Shown here piece by piece: positions 14,680-37,723 of a DNA stretch of 64,000 nt (position 1 is its first letter; every line of letters begins with the position of its first letter). The DNA is from Hyperoplus lanceolatus (taxonomy: Eukaryota; Chordata; Actinopteri; Uranoscopiformes; Ammodytidae), in the NCBI GenBank assembly GCA_026929865.2, contig CM049403.1:28361501-28425500 (forward strand), read 5' to 3'. Both the position numbers and the translations under genes were made by a program. The notes below the pieces were generated by a model. It was not told the DNA's origin, did no database searches, and saw only the letters and a program-made list of their open reading frames with translations.

Positions 14680-15720
14680 CAGTTTTCCTTAGTTGCTTTG
14701 GTGCTTTTCTCAGATCAGAATGAAAATTCTCATAACTATTAGTTCAACCTCCGCAACATTTAGTCATTTGAGCACATCATAGTAGCAATTTCTCCTTCCT
14801 CTGAACAAATTGCAAATGTTTTTGGACATGTATCAGTTGCTTTAATACAATTCTCTGCTGTTTTATAACATTGTCCTTTGCTTATGTCATGTCAGTCAAA
14901 ATGAACTATACTTATGGATGCTGAATAGTCGTTCCCAATAAAACTAATAGTCTTCATTTCATTGATTGAGTCATTACATACAAAATTGTTGAACTAGTTA
15001 TCAAATTCTGTCAAGCAAATTTTATACCTTTTCTTTATCATAGATACTTTCCTCGCTGCATTGCAAGGGATAATATCCGTTGTGATGTAGATGAAAATAT
15101 GTGGCCAGACAGGAACGTCTGGATGTGCCAGAATAATTTACCTATATATGTTCAGTTACAATATCCTATATGTTATATTGTTTGTGCACTGCTCTACCAA
15201 AAGGGTGTGTTTTTATGTTTGTTCTAAATAAGTGACTGAAGTGTATTTTTCTTTTGCACAATGCTGTAGAATTGCAAAGAGCATATACAGTAAAAATGTG
15301 AAACGTACGTATTCAGTGTCTTGTACTCACTTACTCCCCTAACTACAGCAATGTGTAACTTCACTGTAGGTTTCAAATGGCTGTACAAGTAGTGTATAGT
15401 GCTGTCTTGAGCATTTTCAGGTAGTGTCACCGAGTTCTGACCTTTTTTTGCATTGGAAAACACTGAGATAATAAACTGTCATAATGAAAACATGACAAAG
15501 CCATTTGACTATCTTGTTCATAAACGATGGTGTCAAGACTTCTCATTTTGATGATACTTGCTTTTGAGGAATAGACTATCCATTTTGAGCAAGTGACGTG
15601 CTTTTGCAGGTTATCCACTAGGTTTTGCAGTTTGCACTAATTGTTTTGAGAAATGCACTAACTGCTGTGCAAATGTTAATAGTGATGTGAGAAAAGCACC
15701 AAAGCGACTGAGAAAAACTG
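14680..15720. mobile_element. TA-flanked inverted-repeat element, copy 2
   Basis: 1041 bp flanked by TA (14678-14679, 15721-15722), in the same orientation as 9608-10680 and near-identical to it apart from small indels. Examples are a missing 4-nt repeat in 'cagacagacagg', a lost 'gtgtcc/cacatt' stretch and a lost ~18 nt near 15555. The left terminus is mutated (CAGTTTTCCTTAG). Non-coding and non-autonomous. A GATA microsatellite starts 16 nt after the right TA. Confidence 0.8.
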
Positions 15721-15737
15721 TAACTTCACTCTTTTCT

Positions 15738-15852
<115 letters not shown>

Positions 15853-16849
15853 TGATGGAGCCTCCCACTAAAGACACCTTGCTGTCAGACCAGTAAACTT
15901 CATAGGGTTGTGTAGTGATGTCCATTATCTTTAGCAGCTTTTTTACCATCCTTCTCTCCACAACCGATTCTAGTCAAAGCAGTCCCCAGCACAGAGCCAG
16001 CCTTCTTCATCAGTTTCTCTGATGCTGCTGCCCGAACAGATGGCTGCAAAGACAATTAAATTGCACTTTCCGCAACATAATGGCTGAAGATATGCAACAT
16101 CATGTTGCACAAATTGAAGGACCTTAGCTTCAGCACAAAGTTACTGTAAGTGTGCTCTGTCCATTCCTGAACAATTCATCTGTTATTCAGGAGTTTAATA
16201 ACCAAAACATGTTAAAATACAACAATACTTAAAAACAACAAAAGTATTAGTTAGAGGTGAAATCTACATTAAAATGCCAAAGGTTTTACCACTTCTTCTT
16301 GAATTCAGTACAATAATCTGAAACAAAGTGTATTCATACAAACATGAAACGTCTCATATTAAAACTATTGTTTCAGTCCTGCTCTCATTTACTTTCTGGC
16401 TGCAGCGAGTAGAGTATAGATGAATACATTACGGGGAAATTAAGAGTCTAAAGCTTTAACTACTTTATCCGAAAGAAATGACAGGGATTTGTGACCGCTC
16501 TATGCAGAGAATGCCAATCAACCGTGAAAGCTGCGCTAACGTGAGCTCATAGCTTGACCAATTACAGGCAAATGTAATGGGTTTAGCATCAATGTCTATG
16601 CTTTTGGCCACAACAGTGTATAGGAAAGCTAGGTCTTCTAGGGAGCTAGGGAGAAAAAGTTTTGAAACCAATTAAATGAGGGAATTATCCGTCCTCCTGC
16701 TCTCCCTCTCTATCCATCTTAAGTCCTACCTTCTCTGTGCAGACCAATAAGATAAGAAAGAAATCCCAGCAGCATCCTATGCAAAAAATATAAATTAAAC
16801 AAAAACAAAATGACATGGCCAGCCGAGAGTGAGAGAAGACAGACGCAAA

Positions 16850-16922
<73 letters not shown>

Positions 16923-17795
16923 TGTGTGCGTGTGTGTGTGTGTGCCCGTGTGCGCGTGCATGCGTTATTGCTTGAGTCAGTGAGTCAGTCAGTCAGTCAG
17001 TGAGACAGTGTGTCATTCACTCAAATGTGTGAGAGATTGACAAAGAAAAGCTAATAGACACAAATCTAAATACTCTGACTGATACACATCCCAGGTAGAA
17101 GGTATTTAGAAAGTGAGATACGAGAAACAGCTTATGCCTTATGTCTATCTAAAAATGTTCCCTTGCAGTAAATAAACTAATTCCTTTTTCCCTCTTCGTA
17201 CTGGCAGGCTACGTACAACGCAGAAGGAGATTTCTGCCTGTATTTCCCCCAGAAATATGTTCTTGGCGCAGCGCAAGAGTCTGCGGAACAGCATTTTACA
17301 CACTGAAGTACAATTCTCTGTTGAAAACATTGCTAATGATCTACCCTGAAAAAATGCATTAAGACAATATCCAAGTAAAGCTTTCCACTAAAACAGTATT
17401 ACGGCTATACACCACATCAGACTAATATTCCCCCTCTCTTCCCAGGGCTCCATCATTGCTGTACAAAGTGAACAGCGGGAGCCCCAATGGCAAAGCAAGA
17501 ACCCATGCTATCCTATCTGGGCCTGGGCATCACTGCAGCGTGGCATCATCTCTCAGCTACAGCGAGCAGAAGGGGAGAGATTACTCTGTGCTCACATCAA
17601 AGGAGGTTTGTCTAACTTGGGTCTGGCTGTCGTGCTTGTAGAGCGAGTCCTTGGAGCAGCTTTCTGTGTTTCTTATCTCTCCCCCACAGACCCCCGTTCT
17701 GCTGCCTTTCTGTTGGCTACACAACCAGAGCTGCCGGTAACACTGACGCACGCACGCCTCAAATGCACGGTCAAATGTGCACGCAGACAAACAAA

Positions 17796-17843
<48 letters not shown>

Positions 17844-18001
17844 ACAAACGCCAGGCAGCCAGCGCCCATTCTGATGTATGAAAAATGACACACACACCAC
17901 ACACACACACACACACATACACAAATGTACAATGACACACACACAACATTGAGGCAGCTCATTTTTTTCCCTCTGATATTAGCAGAATTTGATCTGCTGA
18001 G

Positions 18002-18005
<4 letters not shown>

Positions 18006-18046
<41 letters not shown>
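18006..18046 (+). repeat. (CT)n microsatellite
   Basis: About 41 bp of CT followed by a pyrimidine-rich stretch. Confidence 0.95.
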
Positions 18047-18050
<4 letters not shown>

Positions 18051-19082
18051 CTTCCTCCCTCTCTCCCTCCTCCAGCCTCTGTAAAGAGAGTTGAACCTGC
18101 TTCAGTGAATTTTTTAAATTGGTTAAATGGTTATCTCCAGACAGACACTTTGCAAAAAGGAACCCACCTCAATTGAATTTGATTTTTAAATATTGTATTT
18201 TTTTAGGCTACCTAAACCATGTAGGGAAGGTTAAAACATGAAAGGTCTACACTACAGCCATGCTAGTGGCTCTGTGAGGTTACTGGTTGCTAAATCAGCA
18301 TGCTAACATTGTTCCAATGAAAATGCTGACATGCAAATGGCTGGCAGGTATAATCTTAACCCTGTTGGTTGAGCGTGTTGGCTTGCTAAAATGTGAAAGA
18401 TCAGCTGAATCTGCATGGAATGTCATTAGTCTTGGAAGCATTTGGTCATAATCCAAAGTAGGCCTATTGGGTTAACTGAAATTGTGAACTGACTATAGTA
18501 CTAGTATATGAAACAATGCCAGTGTAATAAATGTAGCATCAAATATATTTGACCAAATTGCAACTCAAATATGCCCATGGTTACAGTATGGATAGTAGGC
18601 TACTAAACATAGTCCTACTTAGTTATATTCCACTACTTTGAAAATGCCCTACAGGTGTGCTAGAGGGAACGTTTTTTTTTGACATACTTAGACTTGGAAC
18701 CATGAATGTATGTAAAAAATGTTGTTCCATTTCACTGTGTTGATGCTGAGATATTTGCCTGAATTAGTGAAAACTTCTGATAGTGGCGCAATATTTAAAA
18801 TAAGGTTATCACCAAAGTCATTAAAATCTGTCCTAGAGGAGCATATATTCCTGACAATCCATCTGGTAATTACTGAGACACTTCAGTCTGGAACACAGTG
18901 GTGAACTGACCAACACTGTCATCCCTGGAGCCACGTTGCTAACTTGGCTTATTACATTTTTCATTTTCTCATTGCCCTAATTGTCCACAAACAAGATTAT
19001 TGAATCATTCATGTAAATAATTTCACAAAGCTGCATTAAAAACTCAGATAAATCAAATGAACTGCACACTTGGCAAAACATA

Positions 19083-19242
<160 letters not shown>

Positions 19243-19883
19243 GTGTAGTGTGTGCTTGCCTTTGTCCAACTCTGCAGATTTTAATTGATCCTGTCGAGAA
19301 CAATGGATGCTCCAAAAGTGTGAACCCCACCCATAACGCACGCACACGCACACACACACACACGCACAAACAGTGCTGCTCAGTTAAACTGTGTTGAAAT
19401 AAATAAATAAACAGCATTTTTAGTGTACAACCCATTAAGAAATAAGAAAATTACCCGAATCAATTTTCTTAAATAACACAATGACCTGGAGAACAGCTGA
19501 GTTAAATCCCATTGCTCATTTACATTCAGTCAGATTAAGGGTCAATGGGTTTTGCAATAAAACACCACACAAATATCAGATTTACGAGGTTCTAACAAAA
19601 CAGCAAGTCTAATGCAAAAACTAATTAACTGGATATCAGTGAATCATCAGCCCACTGTGCCTGATGGACCAACAGTTTTACCACATTGCCCTGCAGTACC
19701 GCACACCAAACTCACAGTGCCCCCTGGTGTTGATATGCTCAAATTACAGCCAGACACTATCACCCATGTAAGTCTCTGATTGAAAGTTTTACTGTTATGT
19801 GAATGAGGAGAGGACTATTGCATTAAATTAGTTCTCTTTATAACACTATGTGCATGTTTTAAACAGGACTTGCGCTGAGAATA

Positions 19884-20248
19884 AGGTGTAGTCAGCAATT
19901 CTGGAGAATGCTTGTTGTCAAAATCACTTGTTGTCAAAATCAGTGAATATCTCTTCACGTCCTGCTACCTGTCCGTACTATGTGTGCACTAAATTTGAAT
20001 CTGGTGTTAATAGACAGCCTAGGCTCTGTAAATAGGCATGTAAACGAATAGTATGCAATCAAAGGGGCCCAGCGTAGCTAGCAACATGCCAGTTTAGCCT
20101 AGGCTGTGTATTAACACTGGATTAATTTTCATTGCACACATAGTTTGATGCCAGTATGGACAGGTAACAGATCCCGAGGAGATATTCACTGTTTTTGACA
20201 AAAAGTGATTTTGACACCAAGCTTTCTCCAGAGTCACTGACTGCACCT
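19884..20248. mobile_element. Long-inverted-repeat MITE (TTAA family A), fetub-proximal copy
   Basis: About 365 bp with ~95-105 bp imperfect terminal inverted repeats. It opens AGGTGTAGTCAGCAATTCTGG and closes with the complement (CCAGAGTCACTGACTGCACCT) followed by TTAA; the left TTAA is decayed to ATAA. The sequence is close to the elements at 45535-45882 and fragments at 41655, 46205 and 57712. It encodes nothing and is a non-autonomous DNA transposon. It ends about 300 nt upstream of the fetub start. Confidence 0.75.
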
Positions 20249-20400
20249 TTAAATCCCATCTGTGCATGCATGCAGACCTATGTATTTTATGAATGAAATG
20301 TTTGTTTTTCACTGTATTTGCCTTAAAGGAAATATTGCCCCAGAGGAAGACTGGAACATTCATTCACAAAAATCAGCCCCACACCCTCCTCCCCCCTCCC

Positions 20401-20551
20401 CGGACCATCAAATAAACTTTGTCCTTGGCTACATTCCAACATCTGCTGCCTGTTTTGATTCCAAAAGTCACTGAAGGCAAACACAGGAGAACAAACTTCA
20501 CTTTTAAACCAGCTCGGTCTTTTTAAGGCTCCTGTCTGTATGTCTGCCACC
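20401..20551 (+). promoter_or_regulatory. Putative fetub proximal promoter
   Basis: This stretch directly precedes the fetub start codon. It holds an HNF4/DR1-like element on the minus strand (20415-20428, reading CCAAGGACAAAGTT) next to an AAATAAAC FOX-like motif, and a TTTTAAA TATA-like box at about 20502. Liver-factor sites would fit a hepatic plasma protein. The assignment rests on motif resemblance only. An inverted-repeat transposon ends about 150 nt upstream at 20248. Confidence 0.35.
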
Positions 20552-29355
<8,804 letters not shown>

Positions 29356-29606
29356 CCTTTTATATACGGGTTTAACCTGTGCTGCCGAAGAGTTCATTTG
29401 TTCATGTTATGATTTAAGGGTTGGGCCCATAAACCGCTCGGCTCCCATGCTCACCGGAGGCTAGCCATAATTTGTGCTATATAGTGAAATCAATTATATA
29501 TTTCTTAACTGGCCCTGAAATTACCTCTCTACTGCTATAATACTGCTCCCAAAGCAGTGAAGGCTTTAACCATATTGGAAATGGCTTGAAATATTTGAAC
29601 GATTTT

Positions 29607-29612
29607 AATAAA
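29607..29612 (+). promoter_or_regulatory. fetub poly(A) signal
   Basis: AATAAA lies about 250 nt downstream of the fetub stop codon and is the first canonical hexamer after it. It defines a 3' UTR of about 270 nt. Confidence 0.6.
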
Positions 29613-29639
29613 TCTTGATTTGAATCCGCTGTCAACTAT

Positions 29640-30921
29640 TTGAAGAACTTACATCCTATGCTAACAGTCTAACAATTCACACAGCATCTATTTTAGTGAT
29701 CCAAAGCCATTTGTATTTCTTAGCTGTATATTTAAGAGGCGAAACGATTAGTGGGTAGAAAGAAAAAAAAATCTGTAACTATTTTGACTAATAGAAATTA
29801 TATCTGACATAATGATGATTCTATCTTAAGTAACTAGCTTCTTGTCCTTGTAGGCCACCGTAGGCTAGCGTCTGTAAATTCTCCATAAGGGAGGGGTTGG
29901 CAAGGCTGCTTTGCAATCTGAAATCTCACCACTAGATGAGCAAAGAGCAAACTGAGTAAATGCCTATGGTAAACACAAAGTGAACTGTTTCAAAATAACA
30001 CAAAACATTGTCTGAGAGTTTTAGAGAAGGCTGTGATGGGGATGCAACACAATTGTGAGGGAGCATACACATGGTAAAGCGAACATAACCCCTTGGCTGG
30101 AGGCGGTTATACAAAGAAGTCCAGTGAAGCATAAGAAATAGTCATGGTTTATTAGACTCTTCACCACAGGGCCAGACACTGTGCCAAATAGCACTGAGGC
30201 GAAAGGCAAGAGCAAACATCTCAGGAAGGCTTTAGAAGCTGGCAGGCTACCCAGTGGGCCTTTGCCAACACAGAAACTGGAGCTATTAGACACAGCAGAC
30301 GGGCACAGAGGAGAGGAGAGGTGGAGATGCAATAAGTCATCCCCATAGTGTCTCTAAATCTGATCTTCAATAAACACACCAACGCTTTTTTTTTTTCAAA
30401 CCCAGCTGGCTACAAATCTGCCCTCTATGAAAACCACTCACCAAACATATAAGAGCAATGTGCAGTCCAAAGCAATGACTAATATACAGGCTCCTATCAG
30501 GGGGATGACACACAGCCAATATGGAGCAGAGCCCACAGGTCGAGACACAGCAGTCTGTCTTCATTTAAAGGACAGCGGGGGATTCCTTTCGGGACAGAAG
30601 AGTACACATTTCTGACAGAGAGAGGACAGGTGGTCTGAAAGATGAGAGAAAGGGCTCAAATAACCATCCCCAAGCAAGACAGGAGAGGCTGAGACACTGC
30701 TGTTCTGATGGCCTGACATCCATGTGTGCATCCCCAATCAAATGCATGTAACCTTATTAGTGATTTACATGTCACATTGAGTGGACCAAGAGAGCTTTAA
30801 ATGCCTGGGAAAGGTATGCTTAAACAATATATATATATAATCCCTGTTCTTCTTCATTTTCAATATTTAATTTGATTGACTGATATATATATAAATATAT
30901 AAATATATATATATATATATA

Positions 30922-31012
<91 letters not shown>

Positions 31013-32271
31013 CTTTACATGGCTGAATCAATAGTGGAAAAAGCACATATAGAGGAAAAGTCAAGAAAAGGTGAGATTTAAAATGTATAGTTGATCTTAG
31101 AAACATTAATTGATATAAACAATCAACCAAGTTCATTTCAAGTAGGCTAGTTAGTAGCTGTAAATAAGCTTTTGATTGTATCACAATAAAGCTGACCAAA
31201 TATCAAGAACTCCATCTCAATATAGCCTAGATCCCTCGTCAAACATGTTAGAACTCTATTCTGTTGGTTGCTTTTGGAGATGAGACTATTTGCCAAAAGT
31301 TAATATTTACATAGGACATAAGGCTTTTATTTTGAAATCTTAGAAATTTTGAAGAACGTCTTGCTGCTTTCAAGCACTGCTTGCCTAATTTTTGTTTGAC
31401 ACAAAAGTGCAGCGGCAGTTTGATAAAGGCGCTGTTCATGTAACAATACAGTAGCATACCATCTCGTGCGCTAGGGGGCGTGAGAGACCTTCAATGTAAC
31501 AACTACGTCAGGCAGTGTGATCACGTGATGTGTTTGTGGACATTACTCCAAAAGGACGAGGGGGAATTCAACTTTCCTACGCCCACTAAACGTTACATTT
31601 AAATGCCATTTTATGCGATTAGGCAAAAAAAAAAAATCACATTTACAAACACTTTTGTTATACAAACAAATAAATGCAATTACATTACAGTGTCATGTTA
31701 CAACCTCTATGGTTACAACTTATTCCTTGTTCAACCCCAATGGTCCAGTTAGGCTACAGACATTGGGTCACTGTAGGCCTACAAGAACATCGAGGACCAT
31801 AGTTCTGCATAAGGTAATATTTGCCATCCAGTTCACATCTTTAAGTATGTGTGTGCATTGATCCAAGTAATATATGACCTAGTATAGTTTGATTTGGTTG
31901 AAATGGTCTTGAACATTTTTACTTTAAAAAAAAAAAAAATTTAATTTGTTTTTACTTTTTAGGAGGTTAGTGTTTTTGGGCAATTCCCCCAAAATGTGAG
32001 AAGTCTCCTCACATTGCACACACTCTCCAGGAGAGAGGATTTGGCTTATTATCTTAGTTGGATATTATTTATATATTTTTTAAATAAATCCAACTATCAG
32101 CTTCCAACCTAAATCCATTCATTGTCTGGTTTATTAAGCATCTCTATGCCAAGACCTCGAATTACCATTCATATAACGTACGCTATTGTCTGTGGAACCA
32201 ATAATAATCCTTCTGTATGATATTATTTTACCTGGGTGTAGGCTACTTGATTTTCATCTATTATTAGTAGC
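29640..32271. other. Spacer between fetub and gpsm2
   Basis: No coding exon is recognised. It includes an (AT)n tract at 30881-31010, several A-runs (31623-31636, 31925-31940) and AT-rich DNA. The open frames are short and featureless. Confidence 0.6.
30881..31010. repeat. (AT)n microsatellite
   Basis: About 130 bp of AT with periodic extra A (ataaat) in its left third. It can form hairpins and encodes a spurious Ile-Tyr repeat. Confidence 0.95.
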
Positions 32272-32411
<140 letters not shown>

Positions 32412-32439
32412 ATATATGCTACACACGGTGCCAAGTGGC

Positions 32440-32720
32440 TCCAGATATCAACATTTCCAACGGCACGTGAAGGCAGCAACCGAGGAATCCTAATTGGAGG
32501 CAGATTTTCAGCGCGAGGAGTGGCTTCTTCAACTTTTTCTTGGTGAGAGAGACCACGGACTCATCTTCCTCCCAGATGGAAGAGAAGAGCTGCTAGGTTT
32601 GTCAACAACTAAGTGAAAAGTTTAGTTCAGCATTTTTTTTGACACGGTGCAAGTTTTTTTCTCTCTCTTTCTCTCAAGCTGAAGCCATGTTTTTGGCGCT
32701 TTCACGGACTTAAATTTGAG
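32440..32720 (+). other. Possible gpsm2 5' untranslated exon
   Basis: A moderately GC-rich segment ends at a good donor, gag|gtaggt, at 32720/32721 and lies upstream of the gpsm2 coding exons. It contains several stops in all frames, which fits a 5' UTR exon. Linkage to gpsm2 is inference; no transcript evidence is available. Confidence 0.25.
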
Positions 32721-35700
32721 GTAGGTGACATATGCTCCTGGAAAGTTTTTTTTGGTGTCATTCCTTGTTGTCGCGCTCCTGCTGCTTTTGACGTTAACGC
32801 TAGCTGGCTAATTATTATTTTTTTCTCACCGAAAAGGCTTTCTTAAAGTTAACACACGGTATTTAACTCTTGTTTTATATTAACTAGCCTATCTGATTAA
32901 AATGTCGCACCGCTTCATCATCATCCGCTCAGTCACTCAGACAGACAGCTGAACATGTGATGGCTTGTTGACTAATACAGGGCTTTTCTGGTACATTTCC
33001 TTAACACTCACTTCCACAAGGCTTGTGTGTCATCGTGAGACCATACTCAAAAAATCATTTACACGACTTGAAAGAAAAAGGAAAACTTTTGGGCTAGCTT
33101 CCCCTTTTTTTCGTATTAAAAGAAAAGCAACATAAGAAAGAGGGGATCTGTCTCTTTTGGGACACGAAAAAGTATTACATCTGCTAATTTAAATGAATTA
33201 TTAAAACAATAATTAGGTCTATGTGCATTTTTAATTGTAGCCTAATGCTCCCTGTACCCCTTGATGACAGTAACTACTAACTAGTTAAGAAAGGTAGTGA
33301 TTAGAGAGTAGCCTAGCCCAAAGGGATGGTGTTGCAGCTGAGTTTGAACCATTTCAAATTGCTTGTGACCTCTTACCCCGCTGTACGCCTACGCAGGGGT
33401 AGGTTTGAGCCTGTAATGATGGGTTTTTCACGAGCAGTCTTCAAAAGAAAACATGGTTATCTGTTGAGAGAGCATCACTTAATTGGTTCAGGGTTGGTTC
33501 ATATTGAAACGATAATGGTTAAGGATGCCACATTTGGCCTCTTTCATCATGAGCATGTCACGTGTAATTAAATAACTGTTAATCAGGGCAAAAGGATAAC
33601 GCATCCCATCCCGTCATCAACATCACATTTATAGTGTTTTTCCTTTGTTGTTCTCAACATAAGTAGGCCTATTCATTCTTAAGTAGCGCTATGCCAATTC
33701 TTTGTTTTGGGTGCAAACAAACTTGTATTTTCATACACTATGCGTTGATCATCATGTTTCTGTCACTGCTATGTTAATGAAAGGGTTGTATTTAGTACAG
33801 AAGTGCTAAAAAAAAACGATACTTGAGCAATATATCGTGATATGTGAAATAAATTGATTTCCTTGAAGTCATGAAATCCTTGCCAATATTCCACCCTAGT
33901 GTTAAGGCCTATGGAAATTATGAATGACGACTAATGTCACTTTATTTAAAAAAATGCCCACACAGATATCATACCAGTAAATCAGTGGTCTACTGTAGCA
34001 GTTTTTTAAAATAAACATGAACGCATTTTCCATACATTTGGAGTTATTATATACATCATATCAAAAGTGAAAGGGCTCTCTGTCATGTTTGTTTTTACAT
34101 GGCCTTACATCTCAAGTGGTTCCTGTTGATCTTGTGGTCAGACGGAGCGAAAATGAGCAAACTCAACTTCAAATGTAAATGTTTGTCCAAGTATCTCTTT
34201 GGTTATCAGACTGATTTCCAATTGCTTTTCACTGTCTGGAAGTTTACAGAGGATGATATTAACGCAAACATCAAGCAGTCAGCTGTATTTGTTTGGTTGA
34301 GAACACGCCAAGTTGTAGTATAATAGATTAATTGAAGCCGAACGGGAGGCAAACAAGTCCAGTACGGCTCAATCCAGTGTGGTATGTGCACAGGGGATAG
34401 GAACAAAAAGCTCACAGCAGACACTGAAATGGGAGGTGTGCTTGTGTTTTGACACGGTTGGGGGAATTTGGCATCAATAGTATAGGAGGAAATAATCCTG
34501 CATTGGTCCAGAGGCACTGGCTGCTGAGGCGTGTGTGTGTGTGTGGGGGGGGTTCTTGGCACAGGTGAGGTGAACATCATCTGATTGCTGCAGTTAAGCA
34601 TCATGGGTACAAGCTACTGTCTTTGGTTACTGACCTGATTTGCTGTACTTTTTGTTTAATACATGAATGAAATGTGGTGCTAACACATGGCAGTGCATGT
34701 TTACTCCTGCTCTCCGGATCCAGTTTCAAGATAAGAGGTTGGGTCGCAGATAGAATGACGGCTGACTTGTTTGGGTTGTCCGATGGAAGTCATGCATGAT
34801 GGCACTATTCAGCCTTCTCCAGAGGACTTTCACACAGTGTGGTAGTGTGTAGATGCCTCGTCAATAACGTCTTGCTAGTCATTTTCCCTTCAGCTTGGCG
34901 GTTGGCAGGTATCCATCATGTGGCTCACTCTCTGACTGTCATGTATGGCAGCGTTTTCCTGCTCTGTGTACGGGACTGGGAGCATTTTGTCCATGCCCGT
35001 CAGAGGTAGGCTGTTGATTAAGTGCACGCTGTGTTTGTGTGTGTGTGTGTGGTAAAATGATCTATTTTTTCTAGTTGCTTAGTATCTGGAGAATATGTGA
35101 ACATATTGTCATAAAGCAGATGGCCTGAATGCTCTAAAATGTGCGTCATAGGAATTTGATGCATCCATTCAACAACGAACAATTAACAAAAATGAAACGA
35201 TAACTATTTTGAACATAAGTGAATAGTCTTATAACATTTTAAGCAACATTGTTTGGTTGCAGGCTAATTCATTGTGAACTTTTGCTGGGTTTTCTTGGGT
35301 CTCCTGTTAACGTTAATTGAAACCTTGGATTTTAGACTGCAAGTTGTAAAAAATAATCAATTGAAATATGTCTTGACAATTTGGCTTCAGGAAATTGTAA
35401 TTCCTATTTGTGTTGTGAAAATTATGAGTAGTCACTGAAAAAAAGTAAGTTGCAGCCATAATATGGATATATTTGGTTTACTCTCAAGGGAACATCAGAC
35501 CTATTCAATGAAATCTTCAAGTTGTGTTTAATTTTAATTTAGTAAAACTTGTCTTTAATCAATTATATCAGGGACATTTCACAGATGTGTGTTCACATAA
35601 ATGTGGGGATAGTAGCAAGTTCTATGTTTTGACTGTGTCAGTAACATGACACCTTATTGGCTGACTGATGAAGGATGCGGAGCAGGCTACAGGAGGTCCT

Positions 35701-37574
35701 CGCAAACCGCATTGTAAATATTTCATTGGACCAACTGAAACAATCGTGAGAATATATACACCTGACTGCAGGATTTGTTGTCATTGCTGGGTAGAGTATA
35801 TTGCATCACTTCATTGTAATTTTAGGTATTGCGATGCATACAAGCCTCGGCAAGTCAGTGAGCCACGGGCACATTTTCCTCCGACTGAATTCAGTTACAG
35901 GTAACACACTAGCCTGCAGCTTACTCACACCATCCGATAACCAGATAGTTGCTGGTCTAGTCCCAACCACATACGGCAAAAAAAAAAATCTTGATTTGGA
36001 GATAGCAAATGTTAGCTGTGTTTTTAAAGTGTTGGTGCCCACCCACAAGCAACCACAACATAGTGCGCTATTGCAGCAATATTGAAATATTTCCACATGC
36101 ATAAAGATGATTGATTACTTAATTAATATCTAATCATTGACATGGCTGCTTCAGTATCACATTGCTTTTTCCAGTCCTTGTTTAAAGCGGACCTATGATG
36201 CTTTTTGACTTTTATGACCTATAAACGTTGTTATGATGATTTATAGTCATGCTTAACCATACTAAATTATCAAATAATGACTTACATGCATTTCGACGTA
36301 TTCCCTGTTGACCGTCTGGGGTGTCTGTGCAGAGCACTAGACACTATTCTAGCCAGTCGAGAGGTCACGTGTTCAAAGCGGCTTGACGCTTTGTAACTTC
36401 GTGACGTCGCATGTAACTTCGTGAAGTCACCACGCAGATGTTTCCATGTATGGTAATGCTGTCACTTCCCTGTTCGCGTCTGCCTCGCGCCCTTATAGGT
36501 CCATGCTCGCGCTTCCCGCCACTGAAAGTGTTCCGGAAGGAAGGTAACCAATCACAACGGAGTGGGGTTTGCAGGAGGGGGGGGAGGCGAGCGGAGATTG
36601 CCGAAGCACAGGCGGAGTGAGCGGAGATGCGCGAAGCACACACACTCAAGTGTTGACAGGATGTGCTGGATCGTCAAAATAAGAGAAAGAGCTTCCCGAA
36701 AATCTACATAGTTTTTTGCGATGTGATTCGTGTCAGGTTGCTCTATAGCAGTGTAAAACAAGAAATTAAGACCAGAAAAGTAGTATAATAGGTCCTCTTT
36801 AAGTTCTTGTGCTTAAGCCAATGGCCAGGCAACATATTCTCTGCTTTTCGCATTCTATTTCTTTTTAATAAATTACATATTTATTTTGATCAGTTACTAT
36901 AAAACCCTTATAAGGGAGGGATTGTGATGTTGTAGTGTGGATTTATTTCCAGCTTTCATTTTCTAAAACATTATTATGCAGTCTTGTGTTGGACTTGCAC
37001 CCAGAAATAATTTAAAACTTTGGGATTCAAACGATCAATAATTACTCTCATTAAAATTAATATTATTATGCATAATATAAACATGTTTTAGGGGTCAATA
37101 GAAAAATCCCTACGTATCCAGGAAGCATGCCATGCCTGAATTATTGTTTGAAGAGGATGTTAAGCAAATAGCCTTAAGGTTGAGCGGAGCCACTTAAAAG
37201 TACCTATAATTACCTCTCAGGTCTGGGCTAATTGGAAGTGACACACACCATCAGGTGGCTTTAGATATGCAGGGCTACAGGGGCTAAGTAGTGGAGAAAT
37301 ACAACACTTGGCTGGGCATCACAACGTATAGCTGACATTCCCGTCCCCCTCTATAGGTTCATTTCTGCTTGGTAACAACCTGGTGTTAATCTGTATCAGC
37401 CCGGCCTTAAACAAAAGGTCTCTGTCCACTGACCCAGAAGCTGGACCAGAGCGCTGAGCGGATTAAAGCCTTTTGTCAGTATCTCACTCCCAGAGACGGC
37501 AGCAGCACATCCACAGGAGCCGTGTCGTCTTTTGTTTTGTATGAAACTGGGACCGTTCTGCCGCGGCGTGCGTT
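32721..37574. other. 5' intron or upstream region of gpsm2
   Basis: Apart from the TTAA-flanked element at 36186-36798 and short GT runs (about 34531-34545 and 35036-35051), I see no coding exon or RNA gene. If the 5' exon at 32440-32720 is real, this is the first gpsm2 intron. Confidence 0.45.
36186..36798. mobile_element. TTAA-flanked MITE (family C)
   Basis: 613 bp with TTAA at both sides (36182-36185 and 36799-36802). Termini are AGCGGACCTATGATG and the complement of AGAGGACCTATTATAC, so the inverted ends read AG(C/A)GGACCTAT. The GC-richer interior has no credible ORF. I recognise the ends as a common fish MITE type. Confidence 0.75.
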
Positions 37575-37723
37575 ATGTGTATGCACGTGAAGGAAGACTT
37601 GAAGGTAGAGGAGATTGTTACGGTGCTGAAAGAGCTGTGTCTGCTCCAGAGACTGATCCAGAAGCCTAAAATGTCCGTCGTGTCAGACTGTCTTGAGTGC
37701 ATCAGAATGAGGAAGAGCAACAG
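37575..37723 (+). CDS. gpsm2: Candidate N-terminal coding exon of gpsm2
   Basis: An ORF opening MCMHVKEDLKVEE and ending MRKSNR runs to a strong donor (cag|gtatgt). Splicing to 39738 completes AG|G and gives SNR-MESSC, in frame with the TPR region and resembling the human RYR-MEASC junction. An in-frame TGA at 37542-37544 bounds it upstream. Translation may instead start at internal methionines within this exon or at 39739. Confidence 0.5.

Noticed and set aside
30867..31199. 110-residue minus-strand ORF rich in Ile-Tyr
   Set aside because: It translates the (AT)n repeat.
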